From Dermatemys mawii (Eukaryota > Chordata > Testudines > Dermatemydidae), in contig ML677326.1 of the NCBI GenBank assembly GCA_007922305.1, positions 57,220,785 through 57,284,784 on the forward strand: DNA of 64,000 bases, in the 5' to 3' direction. Made by a program: the position numbers and the translations under genes. Shown piece by piece: positions 45,225 through 55,569 of this stretch. Each line of letters begins with the position of its first letter. The first letter of the stretch is position 1. The notes beneath the pieces were generated by a model that was not told where the DNA came from, did not search any database, and was given only the letters and a program-made list of their open reading frames with translations.

Positions 45225-46259
45225 CTGACATGAGGTGTTGGGTTTCCAGTAACTCTGCACTCCAGCAACACCTTGCTTCCTTCAGCCACTTCCTGGCTCC
45301 TGAGTTTCTGGGTAAATCGAGGAGCTGAAGACTGATAACTACCCGGATCGGTGAGCTCATGATGGAAGGCAGTTTCATTTTCTTGAGCAGCATTCTTGCT
45401 GTCAGGGAAGGACTCTCCATTGTGGTGAGTCTCAAGTAATTTTGCCTCGGGTTTGGTCTCTAGATATGTTTTGCCAGGGTTCTGATTCACTGAGGCATTT
45501 ATCATGGCTGACTGTTTCTGTTTAGGAGATAGGTATCCACTGTCTGGAGAAGAGGAGTCCCCATTGGGACTCCTGCCTCTTGCCTTTGCCGCTTCTCTAA
45601 ATATGGAAGAAAGTTCTTCAATGAACATGGCTGCCTTGTCACACAGCTTGTTCTTGAAAGGAGCATCTCCCTGGGACATTGATTTGGATTTTGGGCTTGC
45701 CTTTTGCGTATTTGGACTATGTCTCTCTGCATTTCTTAAACTCCGAATAAAGCTGGGGCTAGCCATTAGTGAGGGAGAGATGCTGCCTTGCCTCCCAGGG
45801 ACAGGGCAAATGCTGCTTGCTGCCTGAGGAGATGTGGGTGGTTGCTGTTTCTGTTGCTCTGGAAAAGTCTGAGTTGTGCTCACCTGAAGCCTCCCTAAAA
45901 AGCCTTGTTCATGGACTTTGGTTTCCGTAGAAGCAGCATATTCTGATGAGTTTGGAGAAGTGTTGAAATGAGTGAACTTCTGCTCTACATTCTGATTCTC
46001 CTTCACTGAATTAGCAATAGCTTCTCTGGCAAGGTCAAGGCTTTTACTTATCTCCTCTTTGCTGAGAAATGCAGATAGCTCATTTGAAACATCTCCATCC
46101 TGTATGTCTGATAGGGAATCATTAAAAAAGTCATGAAAGGAGGAAGCCTCTGACATGTTTTCAGAGTAACCCTCATGGGCTCTTTTCTCTGCTGAGTAAG
46201 CCTCCTTCAGCATTAAGGGTAGAGACACCACCTGCTCATGCCTTCTGTCTTGCATGCTG
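45225..46259 (-). CDS. PALLD: Palladin, N-terminal coding exon (344 codons, partial gene)
   Basis: Palladin is an actin-bundling scaffold of stress fibres, focal adhesions and Z-discs. The exon is bounded on the minus strand by TTTTCTTCCAG (acceptor, ends 46260) and CATGTCAG|GTAGGT (donor at 45224). Translation from the ATG at 46255 gives 344 complete codons plus two bases of a split Arg codon. Conserved palladin features, in order: NDSLSDIQDG (46-55), LSAFLSKEEISKSLDLAREAI (about 60-80), SPSFIRSLRNAE (about 167), LCDKAAMFIEELSSIF (about 205-220), SPNGDSSSPDSGYLSPK, and the start of the first Ig domain PRFTQKLRSQEVAEGSKV through GNPTPHV at the end. The usual palladin start aligns with Met34 (46156); 33 extra residues precede it. 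The rest of the gene lies outside the window. Confidence 0.93.
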
Positions 46260-46261
46260 CT

Positions 46262-47505
46262 GGAAGAAAATGCATATAATTTCTATAAAGAGAGTGACAA
46301 TAAAACAAACACTTGCTTGTGTCATAACTGTAGATTCATTATTTACAAATGATTGATACAAAAGCAGGTGTGAAAGTCAAATCCTAATGATGTAAGAATT
46401 ATTTGTAGTATGATCATTCACTTTGAGTTAGAATAGGCCTGACTGACACCAGGCAAGAGCAGGCTAGTTACAAAGTAAAGGTTTCAGGAGTGGGCCCTCT
46501 ACAAAGTCATAACAGGACTGCATGTAAGGGTTGTGTTTTGTTTTTCCCCTGCATATTGGCTAGCACAAGCTCATCTCCTCCAAATGATTTTCAGTGATTT
46601 ATTGGTTCCTATTAATCTTACCTATTCTATTATTATATGTTTAGGTTCATAATCATTTCCATGATGTACCTGCATTTCTTTCCCCACAAAATTGCCTTCA
46701 AAATCATAACACATTGCAACATTAAATCACAATAAGATAATTTAAGTGATTAATAAGAATACTAATTTGCTTAAGAATCTGCATGAGTGAAGGTCCCTAG
46801 AATTCCCTTGATTAGAAATGCCATGCTTTCTCCTGGTCAATAATATAAATTTATGTTATTTATGATCTTCTGGTTGTTCATATTTCATTTCCTTCACTGC
46901 TGTTGGAACATGTATGTTCCTTGGTAGCATTACTACATGCAGTGATAATTTAAATGAATAGAATATCAGACTACCATGAACTATAGATATGGTAAAACAT
47001 TGAAGGGAGTGTGATTCATGCATATATCTTGCAAGTTATTTTGTACCAAGCAGCTTCTGAACAGATAAAATTGTCTATAACCCCCTCAGTTTTTATACAG
47101 CTTTTTAAAGCTTGCTTGCTAAACTCATCCCTTGCTCGTTCTGTGGGGGCTGAATAAAGCCTGTTCTCCAAATGGAATGATATGCAGTAAGTTCCATGAG
47201 TTGAAGCTTGTTTGGTTTCCTGGATGCTACATCGGTGACAATTTAGCTCCAAGAATGATAACTGCTTATGCTAGTATTAATGCAGCTGAACAACAGGGAT
47301 TTAGATATCCCTGATTGTCATAACTCTCTTTCTCTCTCTATGTATGAATACACACACTCATTTCCATGGGAGTTTCATTTCTTAATACTAGATTGCTTAA
47401 AACTTTTCTTGTTCACAGTATGCCATATTCCATTTCTTCAGTGCAAGCTGACTTGATAGTCATGAGATGCACTCGGATGACTTTTATATGGGCTCATGCA
47501 CACTC
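46262..47505. other. Non-coding interval upstream of the PALLD exon
   Basis: Intron upstream of the palladin exon in gene sense. No exon-like frame seen. Confidence 0.6.
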
Positions 47506-47518
47506 CAATTACTTCTAG

Positions 47519-47977
47519 AAGTGACAGAGTCCTGTGGCACCTTAAAGACTAACTAAAATTTTAGAGCATAAGCTTTCGTGGGCTAGTACCCATTTTGTCG
47601 GATGCATGCAGTGGAAGTATCCAGGGGCAGGTATAAATAGGTAGGCAAGAACCAGGTGGGAGATAACAAGGTTAGTCCAATGAGGCTGAACCAGCTTGTT
47701 ATCTCTAATCAGGGAAGGTGAGGTGTTCCTCTAGCAGCTGAACTGGAGGTGTGAATAGCGAGAGAAGAGAAGCTGCTTTTGTAGTTAGCTAGCCACTCGT
47801 AATCTTTGTTCAATCCTTGATTGATTGTATCAAATTTGCAAATGAATTGCAGCTCTGCAGTCTCTCTTTGCAGTCTGGACTTGAAGTTTTTTTGCTGCAA
47901 AATGCTGACCTTTAAATCTTCTATGGTGTGTCCAGTGAGGTTGAAGTGCTCTCCTACAGGTTTTTGACAATTCTTGA
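47519..47977 (-). mobile_element. 5'-truncated PLE, GIY-YIG end only
   Basis: The minus strand encodes about the last 80 residues of the PLE protein (LQQKNFKSRLQRETAELQF to the stop at 47709) followed by the full 3' non-coding end. Imperfect direct repeats CAATTACTTCTAG (47506-47518) and CAATTACTCTTAG (47978-47990) flank it. It mixes diagnostic residues of two PLE subfamilies. Confidence 0.85.
47564..47601 (-). ncRNA. Hammerhead-like motif in truncated PLE
   Basis: It reads CCGACAA, then a weakened stem II (ATGGG/CCCAC with loop TACTAG), GAAA, GC(TTAT)GC, TC. The CGA to CAA change in the first box hits a conserved G, so it is probably inactive. Confidence 0.45.
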
Positions 47978-48613
47978 CAATTACTCTTAGTTACTTCACT
48001 GGGGCTTACCTAGCAGATAATTAATAGCTGATTGACTGATTAATTGAATTCTTGGACTAGTATATGCCTCTCGATATCTTTTTTCTGTGTGCTCTGCCAA
48101 TGGATTACAGCCACGCACATACAAGGACAGGGAAGCCAAAGAGTTTGTTTTATGGTTCAACATTTGAAACATAATTTTATAGAGTAGGTGATGGGGTAGT
48201 CCTTGTTTTAATTAGGTTGTCTCTTTCTCTTTATTCACATCATATTGAAATGAATAAATATGCTACTGAGCATGGATAATTTATTGCTTTAAATAATATT
48301 GTGCATCACAAGCATCTCTTTACACATCTGATTCACACTGTTTCTTCTTCCTACTTAGCTTACATCTCAATGTGAAATAACATAATAAGTTAAACTGTCC
48401 TGGCTTTCACCCTATGCTATTCCGTTGTCTTCTGGGATATAGCTCAGGGCAGAATTTGGCCCTTTGCTGCTCAGCATAACAAAGAGTGGTTAGTTTCTAG
48501 TAAAATGGATATATTGTGAATAGATGCTACAATTATTTGACCTTATATCATTATGTATATTAGATAAAAACCAGTGGTGTACACATGACTGAAAGTCATC
48601 ATTTACAAAGTAT

Positions 48614-48787
48614 GATGCCTAAAGTTAGGCATCTAAATCCATATTTTGAGGTACCTAAATAATTGTCTAGATTTTCAGAAGTGCTGAGTACCTCTGTGAG
48701 AACTACAGGAACTTAGCACTTTTGAAAATCTGACTACTTATTTTGGTGCCTAAATATGGATTAGTATCTCTCTCTTTAGACATCAAA
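48614..48787. repeat. Fold-back repeat, copy 2 of an unclassified family
   Basis: The left arm GATGCCTAAAGTTAGGCATC, TAAATCCATATTTTGAGGTA, CCTAAATAA...AGATTTTCAGAAGTGCTGAG is mirrored by the right arm, whose reverse complement reads GATGTCTAAAGAGAGAGATA, CTAATCCATATTTAGGCACC, AAAATAAGTAG...AGATTTTCAAAAGTGCTAAG. Confidence 0.75.
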
Positions 48788-48789
48788 GT

Positions 48790-50175
48790 TTGAACATTTT
48801 TAAAAAGACGATTTTTAAAAACGTACATTGTAGTATATAAATCCACTGTAATCCAGGGAATCCAAAATTTCCTTTAAAATGACTTGTTTCTTTAAGTCAC
48901 AGCTAAATGAAATTAGAACAACACTAACTATCAAATAGCACATAAGATCATAATTAAAAATATCTAATGCTATTTCTAGCATCTATTGGTTATACCACAG
49001 AATATTTATAATGGTGCTTTGCATTTCTATCTAATGAGTGTATTCATCATTATTAATGCACAGTGTTATTTTAAAGACAACATGAAAAATAAAACTTCTG
49101 CATATATATTATTTAGAATATTTAACTTTACAGAAGATATATTATGCACAAATTATTCCATGGTACAATTTGATATTTATCTTGTTCTGTAAAATCACAG
49201 ATGTTATACTCATTAACATGGTAAAATAATTTAAAATCTATTATATTACAGTGGCAATAATTTTCACAATTTTGGAGAATACATGAATAATTCATCAGTT
49301 TTAAAGCATTACATGAATAAACAGTAAGGTATAGAGTACCATGGAAAATAATTTTACAGATCTCACTTTCTCATTGTAATGAGAAAAGAAATACTAAAGA
49401 AACATTTAAAATTTGTGAAAATTGTGCTAAGAAAAAAATCACAGATTAAAAAAAATAAAATAAAATCAAGCCCACTCAAACAAGTATCAGTTTAAGGGAA
49501 TTGCCAATGGTGTGTCAAAAATAAATAAATACTTATTTGCTATGGATTTTGAAACTATTATTCCCAGAGAACAATTAATTGAATTTACAAAACACACACA
49601 CACAAAATTACAGACCTTATATGTGTTAGGCCAGTGTGAAGAGTCTCACATATAATTAGTTTCAGGAAAGGCCTCTTTTTCCTTCTTTGCTTAAAGCTGA
49701 AAGTTGCTTTAGCTATTCAGTAAAGATTGCTTGGTCCTAAGTAAGCATCGAGGTGACTGTGGCCTGTGCATTACATCTGTCCTCTTACCCCACTCATCTA
49801 TATTTGGTAACTGAACTCATGTTTCAGCAGACTGCCACTATCTGGAATTCCAGCAGAAGGGACGTTAGCCCTGGAAGCCACAACAAATTCTGGGCACTTG
49901 GTACTTATGAACTCAAGGAACTTAATGTTTAAATGTTCCCTTCTTTTTGTATTCTAGACAGGATTTCAGTCTGTTTTACATTATTCAGGAATTTTAAAAT
50001 CTGACACTTGTTCACAATCAAAGTGCCTCCATTCACCAGACACAGAAAGTACACTCTGTGGTTTGATTTACATGGGTTTAAAAAAAAGTTCCTTATAAGG
50101 AGTTTCATCTTGTTTGTTTTTTATTTTTACCACATTAAAAAATGCTTTTGTATTAAAATAGTTGTAAATTAGTCA
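48790..50175. other. Non-coding AT-rich interval
   Basis: No recognisable element apart from a short (AC)n run near 49590. Confidence 0.55.
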
Positions 50176-50182
50176 ATATATT

Positions 50183-50960
50183 GTGGTAAAGTTCCTCCTC
50201 TGTCTTGGTGGGTCCTGCGCTTTTTGGTGGATTCGCTCACCTCAGAGATTCACGGCAGCCCTCAGGTTGGCTGCTTTTGCTAGAGGCTCAAACCTACCAT
50301 TCACTCAGCTAATATCATTGGCCGGCATAGGGGAAAATGGAGAAAAATCTCCACAGACTTTGTTGTCTCACCTAGTGGGTCATGGACAGGCCAGATCCCT
50401 TTCCAAATTAGACCTTCCCTTCTGGTGTTGCTCACAAACCAGGTCAACTCCTCCTCTGTCCAGTCAGGAATTGGGGTCAGTGGGGAAGAGAATGGAGAGA
50501 ACCCAGGCCTGCCCTCTACACCAGGTTTCAGCCCAGGGCCCTGTGGATAGTAGCTGTCTACAATGTCTCCTGTATCAGCTGCATGACAGCTACAACTCCT
50601 TGGCTACTTCCCCATGGTCTTCTCCAGCACCTTCCTTATCCTCACCGCAGGATCATCCTCCTGATCACACTTATACTCCTCAGTCCTCTAGCAGCATACC
50701 TTCTCACTCCCTGCTCCTTGTATTCCCTTCACTAACCGATAGGAGGTCCTTTTTAAACCAGGTGTCCTGATTAGTCTGCCTGCCATAATTGATTCTAGTA
50801 TGTTCTTCATTGGCTCCAGGTGTCTTAATTAGCTTGCCTGTCTTAACTGGTTCTAGCAGGTTCTTGATTGCTCTAGCACAACCCCTGCTCTGGTCACTCA
50901 GGGAACAGAAAACTATTCATCCAGTGGCCAATACATCTGCTTTCTACTACTCTTCTGTAC
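50183..50960 (+). repeat. Dispersed turtle repeat with incidental 195-codon frame
   Basis: The segment starting GTGGTAAAGTTCCTCCTC and GGTGGGTCCTGCGC resembles a high-copy turtle repeat of uncertain class that I recall with the same opening words. The frame 50183-50770 is open but serine/proline-rich, has no domain and is not conserved in style with any protein I recognise. I see no paired terminal repeats. I treat it as repeat, not gene. Confidence 0.5.
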
Positions 50961-50964
50961 CCAA

Positions 50965-51540
50965 CTAGCATATGTCTATCATAATATGTTATAGAGATAC
51001 ATATGAAAACAAAATATTAAAACAAGAGAAAAATATTACACTGCATTTAGATATGTGATTAGAAATAGTATCTTATTTCCTTCCTGAGTTGTTGGTGGAA
51101 GATAAATGTCCAGTTCAAGACTAATAATAATGTGGCCCTATCATTAAAAGACAAACCAATTTACTATTGTAATATTACTATTGTAATATCAAAAATGATA
51201 CTGATGAAATCTCATATATTTACAATAAATGAAAAAAGTTCCACTATGAAAATATAGTTGATATATATATAGCATTATGTTGCTTTGTAGTTTGCTAAGT
51301 GATCACAGTTCCATGTTCTCATATTGACCTTGCTCAAGAAGAAGCTTTGCCTGATTAAAGACTTCAGTGAGAGTTTTGTTTGAGTTTTCTGTCAAAAATG
51401 CACCTGTATCTTTCTGATATTCATATATTTCATTTTTATTTTGGTTAATTTGGTATGTTTCTTTTTATCTTCATATCTACAATCCATTTCTTTTAACTAG
51501 AGATGCAGTAGATAAAGTAATATCTATCAGTGGATTCACT
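50965..51540. other. Non-coding AT-rich interval
   Basis: A short direct duplication of TTACTATTGTAATA occurs near 51165-51190. Otherwise nothing recognised. Confidence 0.55.
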
Positions 51541-51544
51541 GAGA

Positions 51545-51770
51545 TTTTTCCCAGTAGTTTGCAGTGTTGTGGTAGCCATGTTGGTCCCAGAATGTAAGAG
51601 AGACAATGTAGATCAGGTAATATCTTTTATTGGAGCAACCTCTGCTGGTGAAAGACACAAGCTTTAGAGGTTACACAGCTCTGTGTAAACTTGAAAACTT
51701 GTCTCTTTCACCGACAGAAGTTGGTCCAATGAAAGAAATTACCTCAACCATTGTCTCTCTCATTTTGTTG
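51545..51770. mobile_element. PLE-type ends of a third family, head-to-head
   Basis: Left part (minus sense) reads from GTTTGCAGTGTTGTGGTAGC, CATGTTGGTCCCAGAATGT, AATATCTTTTATTGGAGCAA to ACAAGCTTTAGAGG. The right part repeats the same words in the opposite sense: AACTTGTCTCTTTCACCGAC, AGAAGTTGGTCCAATGAAAG, AAATTACCTCAACCATTGTC. This is a widespread amniote PLE terminus. Confidence 0.65.
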
Positions 51771-51774
51771 AAGC

Positions 51775-52205
51775 CAATGGCACTGATCATGTAAAGGTAA
51801 GCACATGTATAGGTTATTGCAGGATTGGCAAACTGAAGGTCCAATATAGGGGTCCAATCCTGCAACCACTTATCACCATATGCAATGCTTACTCATCACA
51901 TGGCTTAGAAACTAGGTTCAGTATTTAACATGAACAAGTGCTGTAGCATTTTAATAAAGCACACTGAGCTATCATTTCCTTTTTAACAAGTAGGTGTCCT
52001 TCCCTCATTTTAGCTCTCTCCCCCATTTTGAATTTACACTGATCATACCATAAATGCAACACTGCTTGAATCCATTTACAAGTCTGTTAAGATGTAAGAT
52101 TTTGACCTCATCTACACTACAACTTTTATTTGATTTTTTAACTAGTTAGTGGCGTGGGTGGTTCTATACATAATGCAAAACCAAAAAACTTCAAGTTCCA
52201 TTACC
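51775..52205. other. Non-coding interval
   Basis: Nothing recognised. Confidence 0.5.
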
Positions 52206-52212
52206 TCTGGTC

Positions 52213-52569
52213 CAGCAGTTCTCAAACTGTGGGTTGGGACCCCAAAGTAGGTTGAGACCCCATTTTAATCAGGTCACCAGGGCTGGCGCTAGATTTGCTG
52301 GGGCCCAGGGCTGAAGCCTCAGTCCCACCACCCAAAGCCAAAGCCGAAGCCTGAGCCCTACCGCCCAGAACTGAGGATGTCAGCCCTGGGAAGCAGGGCT
52401 CAGGTTACAGGTCCCCAACCTGGGACTAAAGCCCTTGGGCTTTGGCTTTGGTCCCCTGCCTGCAGCAGCAGGGCTCAGGTGGTCTCAGGCTTTGGTCCCC
52501 CTTCCTAGGGTCATGTAGTAATTGTTGTTGTTAGATGGGAGTTGCAGTGCAGTGAAGTTTGAGAACCCC
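52213..52569. mobile_element. Non-autonomous hAT element
   Basis: Ends CAGCAGTTCTCAAACTGTGG and GAAGTTTGAGAACCCC are inverted repeats of the hAT-MITE kind. The body contains the GCTGAAGCC, CCCTGGG and GGCTTTGG words seen in related copies. No clean 8-bp duplication is visible, so the right end may be eroded. Confidence 0.7.
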
Positions 52570-52835
52570 AATCAATAAACAAAACCATAGAAAATAAAGC
52601 TAAAGAATAAAAAGGATTAAATGTTGAAAGTCAAGCACTGTCAGATTAGGAAATGACAGAATGAACACTGCTCATTCAGTCTTAATTTGCTCTCCTTTTA
52701 GAGTTTTAGAGTTATTATGGCGCGGTGTGCTGATGCTGGTGAGAATACGCTTGAGGTTGGCAGGTTGTCTGTAGGCCAGGACTGGCCTGCCTCCCAAGGC
52801 CTGTGAAACTGAGGGATTGTTGTCCTGGACGCCCC

Positions 52836-54418
52836 ATCATCTCGGGGATTGGCAATCTCACTGAAGGACTGTCTGGATGTGTGGACTGTCTACTCAGACC
52901 CTACGCCACCAGCACTCTCAGCTATCTCCGCGATACCACGGACTTCCTGAGAAAACTACAATGCATTAGTGATCTTCCATTAAACACCATCCTAGCCACC
53001 ATGGATGTAGAGGCTCTCTACACAAATTTCCCACACAGAGATGGAATACAAGCTGTCAGGAATAGTATCCCTGATGATGCCACAGCACAAGTGGTTGCTG
53101 AGCTCTGTGACTTTATCCTCACACACAATTATTTCAAATTTGGTGACAATATATACCTCCAGACCAGTGGCACTGCTATGGGCACACACATGGCCCCATA
53201 GTATGCCAACATCTTTATGGCTGACCTGAAACAACGCTTCCTCAACTCTTGTTCACTCACGCCCCTTCTCTATCTATGCTACATTGATGACATCGTCATC
53301 ATCTGGGAAAGAAACGCTTGAAGAATTCCACCATGATTTCAACAGCTTCCACCCAACCATACACCTCAGCCTAGATCAGTCTACACGAGAGGTCCACTTC
53401 CTAGACACCATGGTGCAAATTAATGATGGCCACATCAACACCACCCTATACTGAAAATCTACCGACAGCTATGCCTACTTTCATGCCACCAGTTTCCATC
53501 CTGGACACACCACACGATCCATTGTCTACAGCCAAGCACAGAGGTACAATCGTATTTGCTCCAACCCCTCAGACAGAGACCAACACCTACAAGATCTCCA
53601 CCAAGCTTTCTCAAAACTACAATACCAGCACAAGGAAATAAGGACACACATCAACAGAGCCAGATGTGTACCCAGAAGCCTGCTGCTGCAAGACAAGCCC
53701 AAGAAAGAAAACAACAGAACACCACCTGCCATCACCTACAGTCCTCAGTTAAAGCCTCTCCAACGCATCATCAGTGATCTACAACCCATCCTGGACAACA
53801 ATCCCTCACTTTCACAGGCCTTAGGAGGCAGGCCAGTCCTGGCCTACAGACAACCTGCCAACCTCAAGCATATTCTCACCAGCAACAGCAAACTGTGCCA
53901 TAATAACCTAACTCAGGAACCAATCCATGCAACAAACCTCAATGCCAACTCTGCCCACATATCTACATCAGCAACACCATCACAGGACCTAACCAGATCA
54001 GCCACACCATCACTGGTTCATTCACCTGCACATCTACCAACGTAATATATGCCATTATGTGCCAGCAATGTCCCTCTGCTATGTACATCGGCCAAACTGG
54101 ACAGTCCCTATGAAAAAGGATAAATGGACAAAAATCAGATATCAGGAATAGCAATATACAAAAACCTGTAGGAGAACACTTCAATCTCCCAGCACACACA
54201 ATTACAGACTTAAAAGTCACTATATTGCAGCAAAAAAACTTCAAGACCAGACGGCAAAGAGAGACTGCAGAGCTGCAATTCATTTGCAAATTTGATACCA
54301 TCAATCAAGGATTGAACAAAGATTACTAGTGGCTAGCTAACTACAAAAGCAGCTTCTCTTCTCTCGCTATTCACACCTCCAGTTCAGCTGCTAGAAGAAC
54401 ACCTCACCTTCCCTGATT
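52836..54418 (+). pseudogene. PLE reverse transcriptase and GIY-YIG fragment, broken
   Basis: It begins near the RPIISGIG motif of the RT, continues through TMDVEALYTNFP, GTAMGTHMAP followed by a TAG stop in place of Gln, then YIDDIVIIW with a frameshift, the linker, and IYAIMC..MYIGQTGQ followed by a TGA-type stop. It ends with the NQGLNKDY region and its own stop near 54418. The N-terminal third of the protein is missing. Compared with 15212-17899 it carries several stops and frameshifts. Confidence 0.87.
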
Positions 54419-54523
54419 AGAGATAACAAGCTGGTTCAGCCTCATTGGACTAACCTTGTTATTTCCAACCTGGTTCTTGCCTACGTATTTATACCTGCCC
54501 CTGGATACTTTCATTGCATGCAT

Positions 54524-54561
54524 CCGATGAAGCGGGTATTAGCCCATGAAAGCTTATGCTC
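54524..54561 (+). ncRNA. Hammerhead-like motif in partial PLE
   Basis: CCGATGA (54524-54530), a GCGGG/CCCAT stem II, GAAA, GC(TTAT)GC, TC. It keeps the block order but has the same U-to-C core change as the other copies and a weaker stem II. Confidence 0.48.
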
Positions 54562-54649
54562 TAATACTTTAGTTAGTCTTTAAGGTGCCATAGGATTCTT
54601 TGTCACTTCTGCAATTCCAGACTAACATGGCAACCCCTCTGATTCTTCA

Positions 54650-55190
54650 CCTCCCAATGACTTCATAAATATCTGTTTCAATGACCTTTGGTAAATGAAA
54701 TAACCAACCAAACAATCATTAATTTTCTGATATAGCTGTAAAACTAATCTGAAAAGTTTTCAAAATAAATCACTTTAAAATGTATAGTGTGTACCTTCTA
54801 AAAATGAAACCTACATCTATCTCTGAGTTGTGAAGAATATGTATTAAGGTCATAACAACCAACAAGAATGCACTTTTATGTAGAAATCCATGTTTAAATT
54901 GAGTCTTCTGACTAGTAATTTAAACCATGATGTAAATTAATTTGATTTAAATCAAATCCACCCTGTCTGTTTGGATACATCTAACCTATGTTTGTTATAA
55001 ATGGATCAGAAGAGAGTGTCCCAAAACAGTAACAAAAACACGGTTGCTATATAAAGAGTAAATAGCACCTGTGGTAATAAAACAATTTCCCTAAAAGTCT
55101 CCAGACTTCCTGTGGCAATGCAAGTAACATACTATTCTAATTTCATCAGTTTTATTGCAAGTCTATAATGTGTGATGATGCCATATGACC
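54650..55190. other. Non-coding interval with one MITE end
   Basis: At 54900-54966 TTAATTTGATTTAAATCAAA, TCCACCCTG resembles the end of another hAT-type MITE. Otherwise nothing recognised. Confidence 0.5.
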
Positions 55191-55193
55191 AAC

Positions 55194-55563
55194 GGTACAC
55201 CTAGATTGTGATTGCAGCATGAGTAAACATATCAAGCTAGCTTTAATCTAATTAGCTCAGGTCCTGGAGCTCTGGTGCTGGAGCACCCATGAGGAAAAAA
55301 TGGTGGGTGTTGAGCACCATTGGCAGCCAACTTACCTCTGGCACATTAGAAAGTCAGAGCCTCTGTGAAGCAGTATGAATTTCAGCACAGGATACCCCCA
55401 CAAGTAATTGCCATGGGCTCTACTTGGATTTGTACAGATTGCACTAGTGTCCACACTGCTGCTGCTTCCTTGCTCTGGAACTCACACTAGCTAGATTAAA
55501 GTTAGTTTGGATATGTTGGCTTGAACTACCATTGCTTCCAGTGATTGCAGTCTAGATATACCC
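55194..55563. mobile_element. TIR element of unclear family with nested fragment
   Basis: The left end GGTACACCTAGATTGTGATT and the inverted right end (reverse complement GGGTATATCTAGACTGCAAT) stay alignable for 60-80 bp (CATATC..., CTTTAATCTA). Between them lies GTGCTGGAGCACCCATGAGG, part of another turtle repeat. No coding content. Confidence 0.65.
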
Positions 55564-55569
55564 AAAGAG

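Larger units (their letters stand above)
52704..54647 (+). mobile_element. Partial PLE with an inverted 5' segment
   Basis: 52704-52830 is a piece of PLE in minus orientation (matches 15713-15840 of the full copy). At about 52830 the orientation switches at TTGTCCTGGACGCCCC and the element continues in plus sense from the RT region to its 3' end. The inverted segment is also present in plus orientation at about 53785-53905. The copy ends CCAGACTAACATGGCAACCC, CTCTGATTCTT, beyond the GACTCTTTGT terminus seen in the copies at 6782 and 15020. Confidence 0.88.

Noticed and set aside
50183..50770. 195-codon open frame on the plus strand
   Set aside because: No domain, Ser/Pro-rich composition, no splice or promoter context; the surrounding sequence reads like a high-copy turtle repeat.
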